Notes: generated by a model not told the origin, from the sequence alone. 54,372 nucleotides of DNA from Pirellulales bacterium (GCA_035656635.1 DASRSD010000165.1:1-54372), one strand, 5' to 3'; numbered from the stretch's first letter, positions 9,352 through 19,499 are shown. Translations and numbers: made by a program.

Positions 9352-10809
9352 ATGCCTGAGTGGACCGCGGAACAAATTGGACAAGCGGCATTCGATCGCG
9401 ATTTGATCGACGAGCACGAATTGCGCACCGTGCTAGCCGAGTCAGGCAGCTTAGAATGCGATCCAGAGCAAATTAAGCAATCGTTGGTGCGCCGCGAGCT
9501 GGTCACTAACTACCAACTCGAAAAGCTTCTCCGCGGCGATCGCAGCGGTTTCTTTTACGGCAAATACAAGGTCCTGTATCAAATCGGCAGCGGCACCTTC
9601 GCCCGGGTGTTTCGCGCGGTGCATCGCGAAACCGGCGAAGTACGTGCGGTGAAAGTATTGCGGGCCCGGCACTTCGCCATTCCCGAAATGCGCGAGCAGT
9701 TTTTGCGTGAAGGCGAAATGGGTTGCACGCTGCGGCATCCCAATATTGTGCCCATTTACGAAGCGGCCGCGACCGCCGGCGCCTGCTACATTGTCATGGA
9801 GTTTATCGAGGGACGGAATTTGCGAGAACATTTGCGGGTCCGCTCGCACTTGAAGCCCGAGGAGGCCATTCGGCTGACCGTCGACATTTGCCGTGGGCTC
9901 GATTACGCCTTCCAGCGCGGCATTTCGCACAAGGATTTGAAATCCTCCAACGTGCTGATCTCCAGCTTGGGACAAGCCAAACTGTTGGATTTCGGGTTGG
10001 CCGGGGCCGATCCCAATTCCAGCGATACCGAATTGGCCAAGTTGGAAAATCCACGCACCATTGATTATGCGGCCCTGGAACGTTGCACCAATGTGCGCAA
10101 AGACGACATGCGCAGCGACATCTTTTTCCTGGGCTGTATTTTGTACAACATGCTGTCGGGCAAGCCGGCGCTGGAAGAAACGCAGGATCGTTTGGCCCGG
10201 CTCAGCCGGAACCGGTTCGAGGCCATGGCGCCCATCGCCAAATTAATGCCCGAATTGCCTGGAGAAATTGTCGCCATTGTAAACAAGTCGGCGCAATTCT
10301 ATCCTGACCAGCGCTATCAAACTCCGGCGGAAATGCTGCAAGATTTGTTGCGGGTGAGCCACCGCCGCGCCGCGGGCGCCAACGGCAAGGCACACGATGC
10401 CTCTGGCGGCTCGGGCAAGCAGCGTACGCTGATGATTGTCGAACCGAACTTCCAGGCGCAAGAATCGCTGCGAAATCATTTCAAGCAAAAAGGATTTCGT
10501 GTGCTCGTCACCGCTGATCCTTTGCGGCCGTCAAGCTTGTTTACCGACAACCACCAGCCGGCCGATTGCGTAATTTTCAGCACTTCGAACCTGGGAGAAG
10601 AAGCGCTGGAGGCGTTCAACCATTTTGGCGAGAAAGAAACGACCAAAACCGTGCCCGCCATTTTGTTGCTGGGGCCCAGGCATCAGGACATGGCGGCCCA
10701 AGCGCAAACGGCAGATCACCGGGCCACGGTGACCACACCGATCAAAATGAAGCACTTGCTGCGATTGTTCGACGAAATGATGCCGGCGGCTAAAGAGGCG
10801 CAAACTTAA
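9352..10809 (+). CDS. Ser/Thr protein kinase with C-terminal degenerate receiver domain
   Basis: 485 aa, three parts. Residues 1-68 are a helical segment ('LIDEHELRTVLAES', 'LVRRELVTNYQLEKLLRG') of the kind that precedes planctomycete kinases. Residues 69-335 are a Hanks-type kinase with all core residues: glycine loop 'IGSGTFARVF', Lys in 'VRAVKVLR', 'HKDLKSSN' for the catalytic loop (HKD instead of HRD) and 'LLDFGLAG'. Residues from about 360 on ('RTLMIVEPNFQAQESLRNHF') follow a response-regulator receiver fold, but the strand that should end in the phospho-accepting Asp reads 'DCVIFSTSNLGEEALEAF', so the acceptor is Ser. No membrane segment, so cytosolic. Probably an active kinase regulated by a non-phosphorylated receiver-like domain. 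Confidence 0.9.
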   Translation: MPEWTAEQIGQAAFDRDLIDEHELRTVLAESGSLECDPEQIKQSLVRRELVTNYQLEKLLRGDRSGFFYGKYKVLYQIGSGTFARVFRAVHRETGEVRAVKVLRARHFAIPEMREQFLREGEMGCTLRHPNIVPIYEAAATAGACYIVMEFIEGRNLREHLRVRSHLKPEEAIRLTVDICRGLDYAFQRGISHKDLKSSNVLISSLGQAKLLDFGLAGADPNSSDTELAKLENPRTIDYAALERCTNVRKDDMRSDIFFLGCILYNMLSGKPALEETQDRLARLSRNRFEAMAPIAKLMPELPGEIVAIVNKSAQFYPDQRYQTPAEMLQDLLRVSHRRAAGANGKAHDASGGSGKQRTLMIVEPNFQAQESLRNHFKQKGFRVLVTADPLRPSSLFTDNHQPADCVIFSTSNLGEEALEAFNHFGEKETTKTVPAILLLGPRHQDMAAQAQTADHRATVTTPIKMKHLLRLFDEMMPAAKEAQT

Positions 10810-10870
10810 GCCGGCGGCGTTTTTCTACCGCCATCGCCGGCACGCTGCCCGGGTTGCCGCCGCTTGCTGG

Positions 10871-11803
10871 TTATAAATTGACTCCCAGCCGGCGCATCAT
10901 CATTTTCAAATCTTCCCAGGCGTCACTTTTGGCCGCCGGGTTCCGCAGCAAATAGGCCGGGTGATACGTGCAGACCACCGGAATGCCCTGGTAGTCGTGA
11001 AAGCTGCCCCGTAATTTGCCGATGGGTCGCTCTGTATTCAGCAGGGCGCGCGAGGCCACGGCTCCCAGGCAGCAAATGATTTCCGGCCGCACAATATCGA
11101 GCTGTCGCTCGAAGTAACCGCGACAATTCGCCACTTCGTCGGGCAGGGGATTGCGATTGTCGGGCGGACGGCATTTTAACACGTTCAGGATGTATACTTC
11201 TTCGCGCTGCAGTTTACAGGCAGTAATCATTTTGTTCAGCAACTGTCCGCCGCGGCCAACGAATGGCTCGCCCAAGCGATCTTCGTCGGCTCCCGGGGCT
11301 TCACCGAAAAAGCATATGCGGGCCGCATTATTGCCTACGCCAAATACCGTTTGCGTGCGATTAGCCACCAGCATTGGGCAGCGCGTGCAGGCAGCTACTT
11401 CGCGCTGAATGATTTCCAGCGCTGACGCCCGTTCCTGAGGCGGCAGCAGTTTGCGCTCCGCAGTCGGAGCATCAAAGAGCGATCGCTCCTCCGTCGGGGA
11501 AGCGATGGATTTTGCTGCGGAGGCCGCTGCTGATGAATTGGCCATTTTTTCTCCCTCTTCTTTGGGAAGATTTTCCATCCGAACTCCCTCTCCCTTTGGG
11601 AGAGGGCCGGGTCGTTCGGGACTCACTGTGACGAGCTGAGGATGCAGGGGAATTGGTAATTCAACCGACATTGGTACGCCGGCTACGGCGCCCGCCCGTT
11701 TCGCCTTCGGCAAATGCGTAATGCCGGCGCGCTGGAGACTTTCCAACCGCTGCGTTACGATACGGGCTGCCTTGGTTCGCAAATCGTCGGACATTTTGTT
11801 CAC
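10871..11803 (-). CDS. uracil-DNA glycosylase, family 4 (Fe-S)
   Basis: Removes uracil from DNA. The catalytic domain covers the last 185 residues: '[19 protein letters not shown]', '[22 protein letters not shown]' (active-site GEAPG loop), '[13 protein letters not shown]', 'CRGYF' and '[12 protein letters not shown]'. The cysteines at CTRC, KCRPP and NCRGYF are the expected 4Fe-4S ligands. The 120-residue N-terminal part is longer than usual and includes residues about 60-88 encoded by a palindromic repeat ('[18 protein letters not shown]', 'PKEEGEKM'), see 11540-11614. I start at GTG (11803); an ATG three codons later is equally possible. Divergent from bioF with 95 bases between. Confidence 0.93.
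   Translation of the reverse strand: MNKMSDDLRTKAARIVTQRLESLQRAGITHLPKAKRAGAVAGVPMSVELPIPLHPQLVTVSPERPGPLPKGEGVRMENLPKEEGEKMANSSAAASAAKSIASPTEERSLFDAPTAERKLLPPQERASALEIIQREVAACTRCPMLVANRTQTVFGVGNNAARICFFGEAPGADEDRLGEPFVGRGGQLLNKMITACKLQREEVYILNVLKCRPPDNRNPLPDEVANCRGYFERQLDIVRPEIICCLGAVASRALLNTERPIGKLRGSFHDYQGIPVVCTYHPAYLLRNPAAKSDAWEDLKMMMRRLGVNL
11540..11614. repeat. palindromic element in frame inside the uracil-DNA glycosylase gene
   Basis: Contains a perfect 9-bp inverted repeat, CCCTCTCCC-TTT-GGGAGAGGG (11586-11606), followed by CCGGG. About 30 bases to its left lies a degenerate second copy of the palindrome (CTCCCTCTTCTTTGGGAAG). It is translated as part of the linker before the catalytic domain. 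The same core occurs at 13147-13169 and, with one change, at 37252-37272, where it is again followed by CCGGG. Confidence 0.8.
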
Positions 11804-11898
11804 GGTTCTTTCAAGTTTGAGTTACGTAGCGTAAGTATATGCAGCAACTGCTAATTAGAAATGGGCTGTTCAAAACTTGATTCGCGTGTTCACACCCC

Positions 11899-13080
11899 AT
11901 GGCGTTTGATCCGCTCGATTGGCTAGATGTTGAATTGAAGGCGCTGGATGCACAGCATTTGCGCCGCAGGCTGGTCGTGCGCGCCGGCACACAAAAAGCG
12001 ATCGTTTCCCTCAACGGGCGCGAATTCATTAATTTCGGCGCGAACGATTATTTGGGCCTGGCCAGCGATCCACGGTTAATGGAAGCCGCTCAGCGCGCAG
12101 CCCAAAACGAGGGTTGGGGTGCGGGAGCCAGCCCGTTGGTTACAGGCCGCTGTGCCGCGCATGCCGAATTGGAGCAACGTCTGGCTGAATTTGAAGGTAC
12201 CGAAGCGGCGCTGACGTTCACTTCGGGTTTTGCCGCAAACTGCGGAACCGTGGCCGCCGTAGTGGGCGCCCGCGATGCCATTTACGCTGACGCCAAAAAT
12301 CACGCCAGTTTGATCGATGGCTGCCGATTATCTCGGGCCGAAGTGCACATTTATCGCCATGGCGATGTCGAACATTTAGCGGAGCTGTTGCGCAATTCGT
12401 CGCACTACCGTCGGCGGATGATTGTGACCGATTCACTGTTCAGCATGGATGGCGATTTTGCGCCGCTGGCGCAGTTGGCCGAACTCGCCGAAAAATATCA
12501 GGCCATGCTGATGGTTGACGAAGCGCACGCCACCGGTGTTTTCGGCGCGCACGGTCGGGGCGTGGCCGAACAATTGGGCGTGGAAGATGGTGTTCACATT
12601 CGCCTGGGCACGCTGAGCAAAGCGCTTGGTTCGGCCGGCGGATTTGTGGCCGGACGGCGAAGTTTGATCGAGTGGCTGGTGAATCGCGCCCGCTCGTACG
12701 TTTTCTCCACCGCTTTCCCGCCAGCGGTGGCCGCCGCCGCCACGGCCGCACTGCAAATTGTGCACGACGGACCTCAGCGGCGAAAGGAATTACTTGCCCG
12801 CGCCGCTGCGCTTCGCCAAAAACTAACCGCCCAAGGCTGGAACATTGGCTGCTCACAATCGCAAATCATTCCTATTTATATTGGTGAGCCCGATCGCACC
12901 ATGCAGCTAGCGCAAGCATTGCGCGACCACAGGTTGCTGGTCCCCGGCATCCGTCCGCCATCGGTTCCCGTTGGGGAATCTCTGTTAAGAATTAGTTTGA
13001 GTTGGTCGCACACCGCGACCATGCTGGACCAGCTATTGGCCGCGCTAGCCAATTGCTGGGCGGCGGCGCGAGGCGTATAA
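11899..13080 (+). CDS. bioF: 8-amino-7-oxononanoate synthase (PLP enzyme)
   Basis: Condenses pimeloyl-ACP or -CoA with alanine in biotin synthesis. At 393 aa it is full length and belongs to the alpha-oxoamine synthase family. Visible marks are 'NFGANDYLGLASDPRL', 'GAGASPLVTGRCAAHAELE', 'SLFSMDGDFAPLAQL', 'MLMVDEAHATGVFG' and the PLP-lysine segment 'RLGTLSKALGSAGGF'. Close relatives such as 2-amino-3-ketobutyrate CoA ligase share these motifs, so the substrate is slightly uncertain, but the 'YLGLASDPRL' and 'DEAHATGVFGxxGRG' wording favours BioF. No other bio gene is adjacent. The gap to gap contains a palindromic repeat. Confidence 0.88.
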   Translation: MAFDPLDWLDVELKALDAQHLRRRLVVRAGTQKAIVSLNGREFINFGANDYLGLASDPRLMEAAQRAAQNEGWGAGASPLVTGRCAAHAELEQRLAEFEGTEAALTFTSGFAANCGTVAAVVGARDAIYADAKNHASLIDGCRLSRAEVHIYRHGDVEHLAELLRNSSHYRRRMIVTDSLFSMDGDFAPLAQLAELAEKYQAMLMVDEAHATGVFGAHGRGVAEQLGVEDGVHIRLGTLSKALGSAGGFVAGRRSLIEWLVNRARSYVFSTAFPPAVAAAATAALQIVHDGPQRRKELLARAAALRQKLTAQGWNIGCSQSQIIPIYIGEPDRTMQLAQALRDHRLLVPGIRPPSVPVGESLLRISLSWSHTATMLDQLLAALANCWAAARGV

Positions 13081-13146
13081 TCACCGGTTCGGTTTTTTGT
13101 GGCTGGCTTTGGTGTTAACAGGTTGCGCTGTTTGCCCTTGCCCCAA

Positions 13147-13169
13147 CCCTCTCCCACAAGGGGAGAGGG
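13147..13169. repeat. palindrome CCCTCTCCC-n5-GGGAGAGGG in the gap leader
   Basis: Perfect 9-bp stem with a five-base loop (ACAAG), lying 36 bases upstream of the gap start codon. It shares both arms with the element inside the uracil-DNA glycosylase gene. In the messenger it would form a strong hairpin ahead of the ribosome site, so an effect on gap expression is possible but not shown. Confidence 0.75.
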
Positions 13170-13178
13170 AGTATCTGA

Positions 13179-14249
<1,071 letters not shown>

Positions 14250-14296
14250 GTAATTTAGCTGACCGTTCGCCGCAACGACGAGAGAAACCGTCTTCG

Positions 14297-14665
14297 ATGG
14301 GCACTTTTTTTGTTTCCAGTGTTGTTGAAAATCACGTGCATCGGAAGCGCGCGGCGAAAGTCGAGAAATTATTGGTCGATACAGGCAGCGAACATACTTG
14401 GGTCAGCGCGGAGGTTCTCCAGTCCATCGGAGTTAAGCCGGAGAAAAAGGACGTGCCCTTCACGATGGCCAACGGCCAGACCATTACGCGCAGCATTGGA
14501 TTTGCCATTGTGCGAGTGGGCGAGTTTTTCACCATCGACGAAGTTGTGTTCGGCCAAAAAGGCGATTTGAACTTACTCGGCGCGAGAACCTTGGAAGGGA
14601 TGAATGTTTCGGTCGATTCGCAGCGCAAAAAGCTGGTTGCAGCCGGGCCGATTCCAGCCGCCTAA
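14297..14665 (+). CDS. small clan AA (retropepsin-like) aspartic protease
   Basis: 122 aa. The active-site motif 'LLVDTGSEHTWVSAEVL' is followed by the flap-like 'MANGQTITRSIGFAIVRVG' and the C-terminal 'DLNLLGARTLEGMNVSVD', the usual order of a single retropepsin lobe that must dimerise to be active. No signal peptide. The start at 'MGTFFVSSVVENH' is a few residues upstream of the first strand of the fold. A second gene of the same family lies at 20360-20755. The substrate is unknown. It is next to gap in the same direction, but a functional link is not implied. Confidence 0.78.
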   Translation: MGTFFVSSVVENHVHRKRAAKVEKLLVDTGSEHTWVSAEVLQSIGVKPEKKDVPFTMANGQTITRSIGFAIVRVGEFFTIDEVVFGQKGDLNLLGARTLEGMNVSVDSQRKKLVAAGPIPAA

Positions 14666-14724
14666 TTTCTGATTTGATCCCGCGCCTGGGAAAGATGCTC
14701 TAAAGCAGGTTACGCCAAGGCGCC

Positions 14725-15954
14725 TTACCGATACGGCGACCAGACGGGGCGGCGTGAAGCGTCGAGCAGCGGCTGTTTTTCCGGCTGATTTGTCGGCGGC
14801 TGATTTGTTGATGGTAGTGATTGGCTTGCTAAGGCGGGACCGGCCGCGCTGTCGTTGGCCTCGTAAACGCTGCCGTGACTGTCGGAGCCAGGCGTAGCGG
14901 CATGCAGTGCTTTGGCCGCATCGGCGAAGGCGTCGGCCAGAGTGACAGAGCGCGCCGCCGAGGATGCGCTGATTTTTTTCCAATCTCGCGGACTGCTTTC
15001 CGCGTTGCCGGTTTGCACATCGATGGGCAAATTCGCTTCCAGGCGTCGGCCTTCAAACGAAGTGAACCGGACAAACACGCGCAAATCGCTATGTTCCGGC
15101 GGATTGGGCCACGGCAATTCGAACTGCAGTGAGCCGCCATCATGATTGCGGCGCACGTGCTGTGGAATATCGTCAGCCTCAAAGTTCCAACGACCCACTC
15201 GAGCGGCAGGACCTTCCAATGCCGGATCAACCACCACAATCGACACATCGCCCGGGGCCAGCACCCGCTTGCCGTGCGAATCGCGCTGGAAAATGACGAC
15301 GTTCAAATATCCGCCGCCGGCTTCGCCCGTGCTGTTTACTTCGCCGGTTAAACCTTCGTTCAGCTCGATGCTATCGACTTCGACATCGGGATTCAGCCGT
15401 TCCACCGAGCGCGGACTACGATTTTCCGGCGCGGGATGTGCCGACGATTTTTCTGCCGGGCCGGACGACGTGTAGACAGCCTGCACAACCTCGGAAATGG
15501 CCAGTTCCGATTCCGGTGATAAGCCACCGTCCAAATGATGAGGGGGCGAATTGGAGGCCCCGGGAGTGAACGGCTTGCCGGGCTGTACCTCGGGCAAGCC
15601 TTGTGGGGCAGGAGGGAGCTGTGGCGACTCATTGCCCCGTCCGCTGTTGGACGGCGAAAACGCCGGAGGCGGCCCCAAATCGGGCCCATTGGTGCCACGG
15701 TCGCGTAAAATTTCGGTCTGCCGGTTCAACGACCCCGTTCGGGCGTTGGCTTCGTCCAGCTCACGCTGCTTATCTTCCAGCTGCCAACGCAAGCGGTAAA
15801 TGCAATCTTCCTCCAATCGCATCTCACGCTCCCAGATTTGCTGATTCGTCCGATTTTTATAATTGGAGAAGCAACCGCTGGCGCACGGCAACAATGCCAG
15901 CACCGCCAGGCAAAGGAAGCACAGCCAATGATTCTGCGAAAGGCCCGTTTTCAT
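14725..15954 (-). CDS. secreted lipoprotein with N-terminal coiled coil, function unknown
   Basis: About 409 aa. The N-terminus 'WLCFLCLAVLALLPCASGCFSN' is a lipoprotein signal with the lipobox Cys after Ala-Ser-Gly. It is followed by a charged helix ('EREMRLEEDCIYRLRWQLEDKQ', shortened here to its pattern of E/R heptads), a Pro/Ser-rich linker, then a beta-rich domain from about residue 205 ('GGGYLNVVIFQRDSHGKRV') to 320 that looks like an immunoglobulin-like sandwich. The tail is low complexity. I chose 'MKTGLSQN', which has a GAGG close upstream; a start four codons earlier is possible. No family name recognised; an envelope role is inferred. Confidence 0.75.
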   Translation of the reverse strand: MKTGLSQNHWLCFLCLAVLALLPCASGCFSNYKNRTNQQIWEREMRLEEDCIYRLRWQLEDKQRELDEANARTGSLNRQTEILRDRGTNGPDLGPPPAFSPSNSGRGNESPQLPPAPQGLPEVQPGKPFTPGASNSPPHHLDGGLSPESELAISEVVQAVYTSSGPAEKSSAHPAPENRSPRSVERLNPDVEVDSIELNEGLTGEVNSTGEAGGGYLNVVIFQRDSHGKRVLAPGDVSIVVVDPALEGPAARVGRWNFEADDIPQHVRRNHDGGSLQFELPWPNPPEHSDLRVFVRFTSFEGRRLEANLPIDVQTGNAESSPRDWKKISASSAARSVTLADAFADAAKALHAATPGSDSHGSVYEANDSAAGPALASQSLPSTNQPPTNQPEKQPLLDASRRPVWSPYR

Positions 15955-16047
15955 GGATCGCCTCATGCGAATGAACGGACACCGCCCGATTCCTTCGGAC
16001 GGAGATCGAATAGTTTAGCCCGCGAACGCGGAATTTGGGAAATGGCC

Positions 16048-16104
16048 AATGACCAAGCCTCAATGACCAACGCCGTGTTTTCTGGTCATTGGTGCTTGGT
16101 CATT
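16048..16104. repeat. 22-bp inverted repeat between the lipoprotein gene and clpP
   Basis: AATGACCAAGC at the left and GCTTGGTCATT at the right are the outer ends of two 22-base arms that match at 20 positions, separated by 13 bases. It lies just behind the stop codon of clpP (minus strand), where its hairpin could help end transcription, though there is no T-run. Confidence 0.6.
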
Positions 16105-16117
16105 CGTCATTCAGTTT

Positions 16118-16717
16118 TCAAGCCGGTGGTTTCACTTCCATGTGCTCAATGACGTGATCGATGAGTTTGTATTCCAGCGCTTCCTGAGCCGACATGAAAC
16201 GGTCGCGATCGGTATCTTGCTCGATTTTTTCCAGTGGATGGCCGGTGTGCTTCAGCAAAATGGCATTCAGCCGCCTTTTCACGTTCTTGAATTCTTTGGC
16301 GTGAATCATAATTTCTTCCGCCGTGCCTTCGGCTCCCGCCAGCGGCTGGTGAATCATCACGCGGGCATTGGGCAATGCCCGGCGTTTTCCTTTCGCTCCG
16401 GCGGTAAGCAATACCGCTCCCATGGACGCCGCCTGACCGATGCAATACGTGGCCACGTCGCACGTGACGAACTGCATCGTGTCATAAATGGCCAGCCCCG
16501 CCGACACGCTGCCGCCGGGCGAATTGATGTACAAGTGAATGTCGGCCTTGGGTTCTTCCGATTGCAAAAACAGCAACTGGGCAACAACGATGTTGCCGAT
16601 TTCGTCGTTGATGGCCGTGCCCAGGAAAATAATGCGGTCCTTGAGCAGGCGACTGTAAATATCCATCGCCCGCTCTTCGCGGCCCGTTTTTTCGATGACG
16701 AAAGGAATTAAAGTCAT
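16118..16717 (-). CDS. clpP: ATP-dependent Clp protease proteolytic subunit (copy 1)
   Basis: Serine peptidase that forms the degradation chamber of ClpXP/ClpAP. 199 aa. The catalytic triad is in place: Ser in '[11 protein letters not shown]', His in 'VMIHQPLAG' and Asp in '[11 protein letters not shown]'. '[18 protein letters not shown]' forms the oxyanion loop. Its start codon overlaps the stop of the upstream clpP copy by four bases (ATGA), so the two are translationally coupled and probably produced in fixed proportion, which suggests a mixed ClpP1P2 complex. No clpX follows in the window. Confidence 0.96.
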   Translation of the reverse strand: MTLIPFVIEKTGREERAMDIYSRLLKDRIIFLGTAINDEIGNIVVAQLLFLQSEEPKADIHLYINSPGGSVSAGLAIYDTMQFVTCDVATYCIGQAASMGAVLLTAGAKGKRRALPNARVMIHQPLAGAEGTAEEIMIHAKEFKNVKRRLNAILLKHTGHPLEKIEQDTDRDRFMSAQEALEYKLIDHVIEHMEVKPPA

Positions 16718-17361
16718 TTCGCGTCATCCTCGTCGGTTTGCACGGGCGGTTTGGTCAGCACTTCGTCGACTAGGCCATATTCCTTAGCTTCGGGTGCGGT
16801 TAGGTAACGATCGCGATCGGTATCTTTGGCGATGCGCTCGATCGGCTGGCCGGTGTGCTTGGCCAAAATGCCATTGAGTGCTTCGCGAGTTTTGAGAATT
16901 TCGTCCGCCTGAATTTCAATATCCGAAACTTGACCGCCGACCTGGCCGTAAGGCTGGTGGATCATCACTTTGGCGTGCGCCAGTGCATAGCGTTTGCCTT
17001 TGCTGCCGCCGGCCAACAACACAGCCCCGCCGCTGGCTGCCAAGCCCACGCAATAAGTGGCCACGGGACACGACAGAATTTGCATGGTGTCGTAAACGGC
17101 CATGGTGGCGGTGACGCTTCCGCCCGGTGAGTTGATGTAAAAGTGAATATCTTTGCGGCGATTTTCGCTCTGCAAGTACAGCAACTTCATGACGACTTCG
17201 CTGGCGTTGCCATCGAAGATTTCGCCTTGCAGCAAAATAATGCGGTTTTCCAGCAGCAAATCGCCCAGCGTGAGCATGCGCTGCCGCTGATAGTCGCGGT
17301 AGTTAAGCTGCGGGCTGACGGCCGACAGAAATTGATTCGGCACTAACGGGTTAAATTCCAT
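16714..17361 (-). CDS. clpP: ATP-dependent Clp protease proteolytic subunit (copy 2)
   Basis: Second ClpP paralogue, 215 aa, directly upstream of and overlapping copy 1. Triad residues are again present: Ser in '[14 protein letters not shown]', His in 'VMIHQPYGQ', Asp in '[11 protein letters not shown]'. It differs from copy 1 in the N-terminal segment ('[18 protein letters not shown]'), which in ClpP lines the axial pore and docks the ATPase, so the two rings may differ in partner binding. The start at 'MEFNPLVP' has AAGGATGA upstream; a longer frame to 17400 is less likely. It lies about 110 bases downstream of tig. Confidence 0.95.
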   Translation of the reverse strand: MEFNPLVPNQFLSAVSPQLNYRDYQRQRMLTLGDLLLENRIILLQGEIFDGNASEVVMKLLYLQSENRRKDIHFYINSPGGSVTATMAVYDTMQILSCPVATYCVGLAASGGAVLLAGGSKGKRYALAHAKVMIHQPYGQVGGQVSDIEIQADEILKTREALNGILAKHTGQPIERIAKDTDRDRYLTAPEAKEYGLVDEVLTKPPVQTDEDDAK

Positions 17362-17471
17362 GCGTTCATCCTTGCTGGCACAATTACATTCACGAACCAC
17401 ATCATTCCCACCGCAATTCTAGGTTACTCGGGCCGTTTGTTTTGGCCGAATAATATCAATCCGCGGGAATT

Positions 17472-18959
17472 TTATACACGCTCCTTCGGTTCGTGTAGAG
17501 GCTCCGCCTCGCCGGCATGTTTGGCTTCCGGAATATCTTCCTCGGTTTCCTCGCCGCCGGCGGCTTCATCAATGGCTTCCGTTTCCAACGATTCTGGCTT
17601 ATACGGCACATCCTTGAATTTTGCGTGCTTGAGCACCATTTCGATGGTTTTGCGCTCGATGATTTGGTTGCGCAAAATGTCCATCAGGCCCCGTTTTTCC
17701 AATTGGGCCCGCACCCGGCGAACGCTTTCGCCGCTTTGGGCGGCAATCAGACGAATTTCGTTTTCGTAATCTTGCGGCTGATCTTCGATTTTTTCTTCTT
17801 CCGCAATCCGTTCCAAGATGAAGTGCTCTTTCAGGGCCCGCGCCGTCGATACCATGCTATTTTGGCGCAGTTCGTTTTCGTGGGCGCGAATTTGGTCGTC
17901 GTTAAAGCCGCTGCGGCGCAGTTCCAACACGGCCCGTTCCAACTCACGCCGACCTTGCCGCTTAAGCAATTCCGGCGGCAACTCCCAATTGGCGCTGGCA
18001 ACCAGGGCCTGCGTAATTTGCTGCCGGGCTCGTTGTTGCTGATGGTAATCCAACTGACGCTGCAAATCCTCGCGAACCGCTTTGCGCAGTTCGTCTTCTG
18101 ATTTGAAGTTGCCCATTTCTTCCAGAAACGCCGGCGTAAGCTCCGGCAGTTCCAGCTTTTTTACATCCAATACTTCAAACACGGCGGAAATAGTTTTGCC
18201 GCGAAGCGCCTCGTTCTGGACGTTGTCGGACAGCTTGACTTGGGCTGTTTTGGTGTCGCCCGCCTTCGCGCCGGTCATCAGCTTGTCGAACTTTTCGACT
18301 TTCCCGTCGCGGAAACTGAGCGTGGGCCGAATACACAAGCTTTGCTCTTCAGATTTGGAAATTACGTTATCGCCGTCCTGGAACGTGATGTTCACCTGCA
18401 CGTAATCGCCTGCCTTGGCGGCGGCGGCGTGCGGCACCAACCGGCCACGCTGCGTGAGCATGCGTTGCAGTTGGTTATCAACATCTTTATCGGTGAACTC
18501 GCGCGTAGGTCGTTCGACATCAAGCCCTTTCCATTGCGGCAGGTCGAAATCGGGCCGCACTTCAATGTTGAACTCGAAGGTCATGGGCCCTTCGTCGGGC
18601 ACTTCAACGGCGGCTAAATTGACATCGGGCTCGCTAATAGCGGCCAGCTTTTGGTCGTCGCTGAGTTGCGACATGCTGTCCATCAGCAAATTGCTTTTTA
18701 CCTGGTCCTTCACTTCCTTGCGAAAGCGATGCTCCACCAGCTTTCGCGGCGCGCGGCCTGCACGGAAGCCGGGTACTTGCGCCTCCGGCATTAACTCGCC
18801 AAACGCTTCGTCAAAATAGCGCTCCACGTCTTCGTGCGGAATTTTAACCGTCACGTGCCGCTGGCAGGCGCTAGGAGCGTCGATTTTCACTTCCAGATTC
18901 AGCCGCGGGCGCTCCGGCGCTTCCGGTGCTGCAGAATCTTGTGTTTCTATATCCGCCAT
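17472..18959 (-). CDS. tig: trigger factor (ribosome-bound chaperone)
   Basis: Binds nascent chains at the ribosome exit tunnel. 495 aa, somewhat longer than the usual 430-450 because of an acidic C-terminal tail rich in Glu and Ala. The ribosome-docking signature is 'VPGFRAGRAPRKLVEHRF' (canonical GFRxGxxP). A PPIase-like middle domain ('AKAGDYVQVNITFQDGD') and the long helical C-terminal arms follow. It is first of three genes read together, tig-clpP-clpP, the common bacterial order but with two clpP copies. A tRNA-Gly gene lies 94 bases upstream on the same strand. Confidence 0.95.
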   Translation of the reverse strand: MADIETQDSAAPEAPERPRLNLEVKIDAPSACQRHVTVKIPHEDVERYFDEAFGELMPEAQVPGFRAGRAPRKLVEHRFRKEVKDQVKSNLLMDSMSQLSDDQKLAAISEPDVNLAAVEVPDEGPMTFEFNIEVRPDFDLPQWKGLDVERPTREFTDKDVDNQLQRMLTQRGRLVPHAAAAKAGDYVQVNITFQDGDNVISKSEEQSLCIRPTLSFRDGKVEKFDKLMTGAKAGDTKTAQVKLSDNVQNEALRGKTISAVFEVLDVKKLELPELTPAFLEEMGNFKSEDELRKAVREDLQRQLDYHQQQRARQQITQALVASANWELPPELLKRQGRRELERAVLELRRSGFNDDQIRAHENELRQNSMVSTARALKEHFILERIAEEEKIEDQPQDYENEIRLIAAQSGESVRRVRAQLEKRGLMDILRNQIIERKTIEMVLKHAKFKDVPYKPESLETEAIDEAAGGEETEEDIPEAKHAGEAEPLHEPKERV

Positions 18960-19053
18960 GATTAATGGTGCGCAGAAAAACGTGCGCGAATTGTTGGTAT
19001 AGGTGGTGTGCTGCTCAGCGAGGTGTGTTCAAGATTTACGTGTGGTCACCAGG

Positions 19054-19126
19054 AGCGGGCGATGAGATTCGAACTCACGACAACCACGTTGGCAACGTGG
19101 TGCTCTACCAACTGAGCTACGCCCGC
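19054..19126 (-). tRNA. tRNA-Gly (anticodon GCC)
   Basis: 73-nt cloverleaf. The acceptor stem GCGGGCG pairs with CGCCCGC and leaves T as discriminator. The D arm is GCTC..GAGC, the anticodon stem is CCACG/CGTGG with loop TTGCCAA (anticodon GCC, at 19091-19093 on the plus strand), and the T arm carries the standard TTCGAAT loop. CCA is not encoded. It lies just upstream of tig on the same strand. Confidence 0.97.
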
Positions 19127-19499
19127 AAATGCCGCCTGGAAAATGCCGACGGAAATGTTTCCGCCACTCCAGCTAGCAGTGGCCGAATGGCACAAAAACC
19201 ACGGGATTATAGGACCGTCCAGAGTCGTGGCAAGGGCAATCGGCACGCGTTGTTAAATTAGGACGGGGAGGGTATTTCCGTCAAGCCCCCGGAAGCAAAA
19301 TTGGCGGCCGATCCGAATGCGATTTGGCGATACTGGTATCTCCTTTTTGTTCGTTGCCTCTGGGTGTTTCGGACGGTTGCAGCAGCTATTCCCCCACCGT
19401 ATAGTAGTTTTGAGAAGAGAAGCCGGTCCGATCATCATCTGAACGTGCTGCAAAGGTCATGTAGCATTGCTATCACGGAAGCAGTCGTCCGAGGGGCCC
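19127..19499. other. 373-bp region without a recognised gene
   Basis: Lies between the tRNA-Gly gene (minus) and the FHA gene (plus), so it must hold the promoters of both. I see no coding frame with a family pattern, no repeat and no structured leader. Confidence 0.4.

Noticed and set aside
10810-10841. GCCGGCG/CGCCGGC hairpin between the kinase and the uracil-DNA glycosylase
   Set aside because: Long loop and no T-run after the stem; could be chance in a GC-rich spacer.
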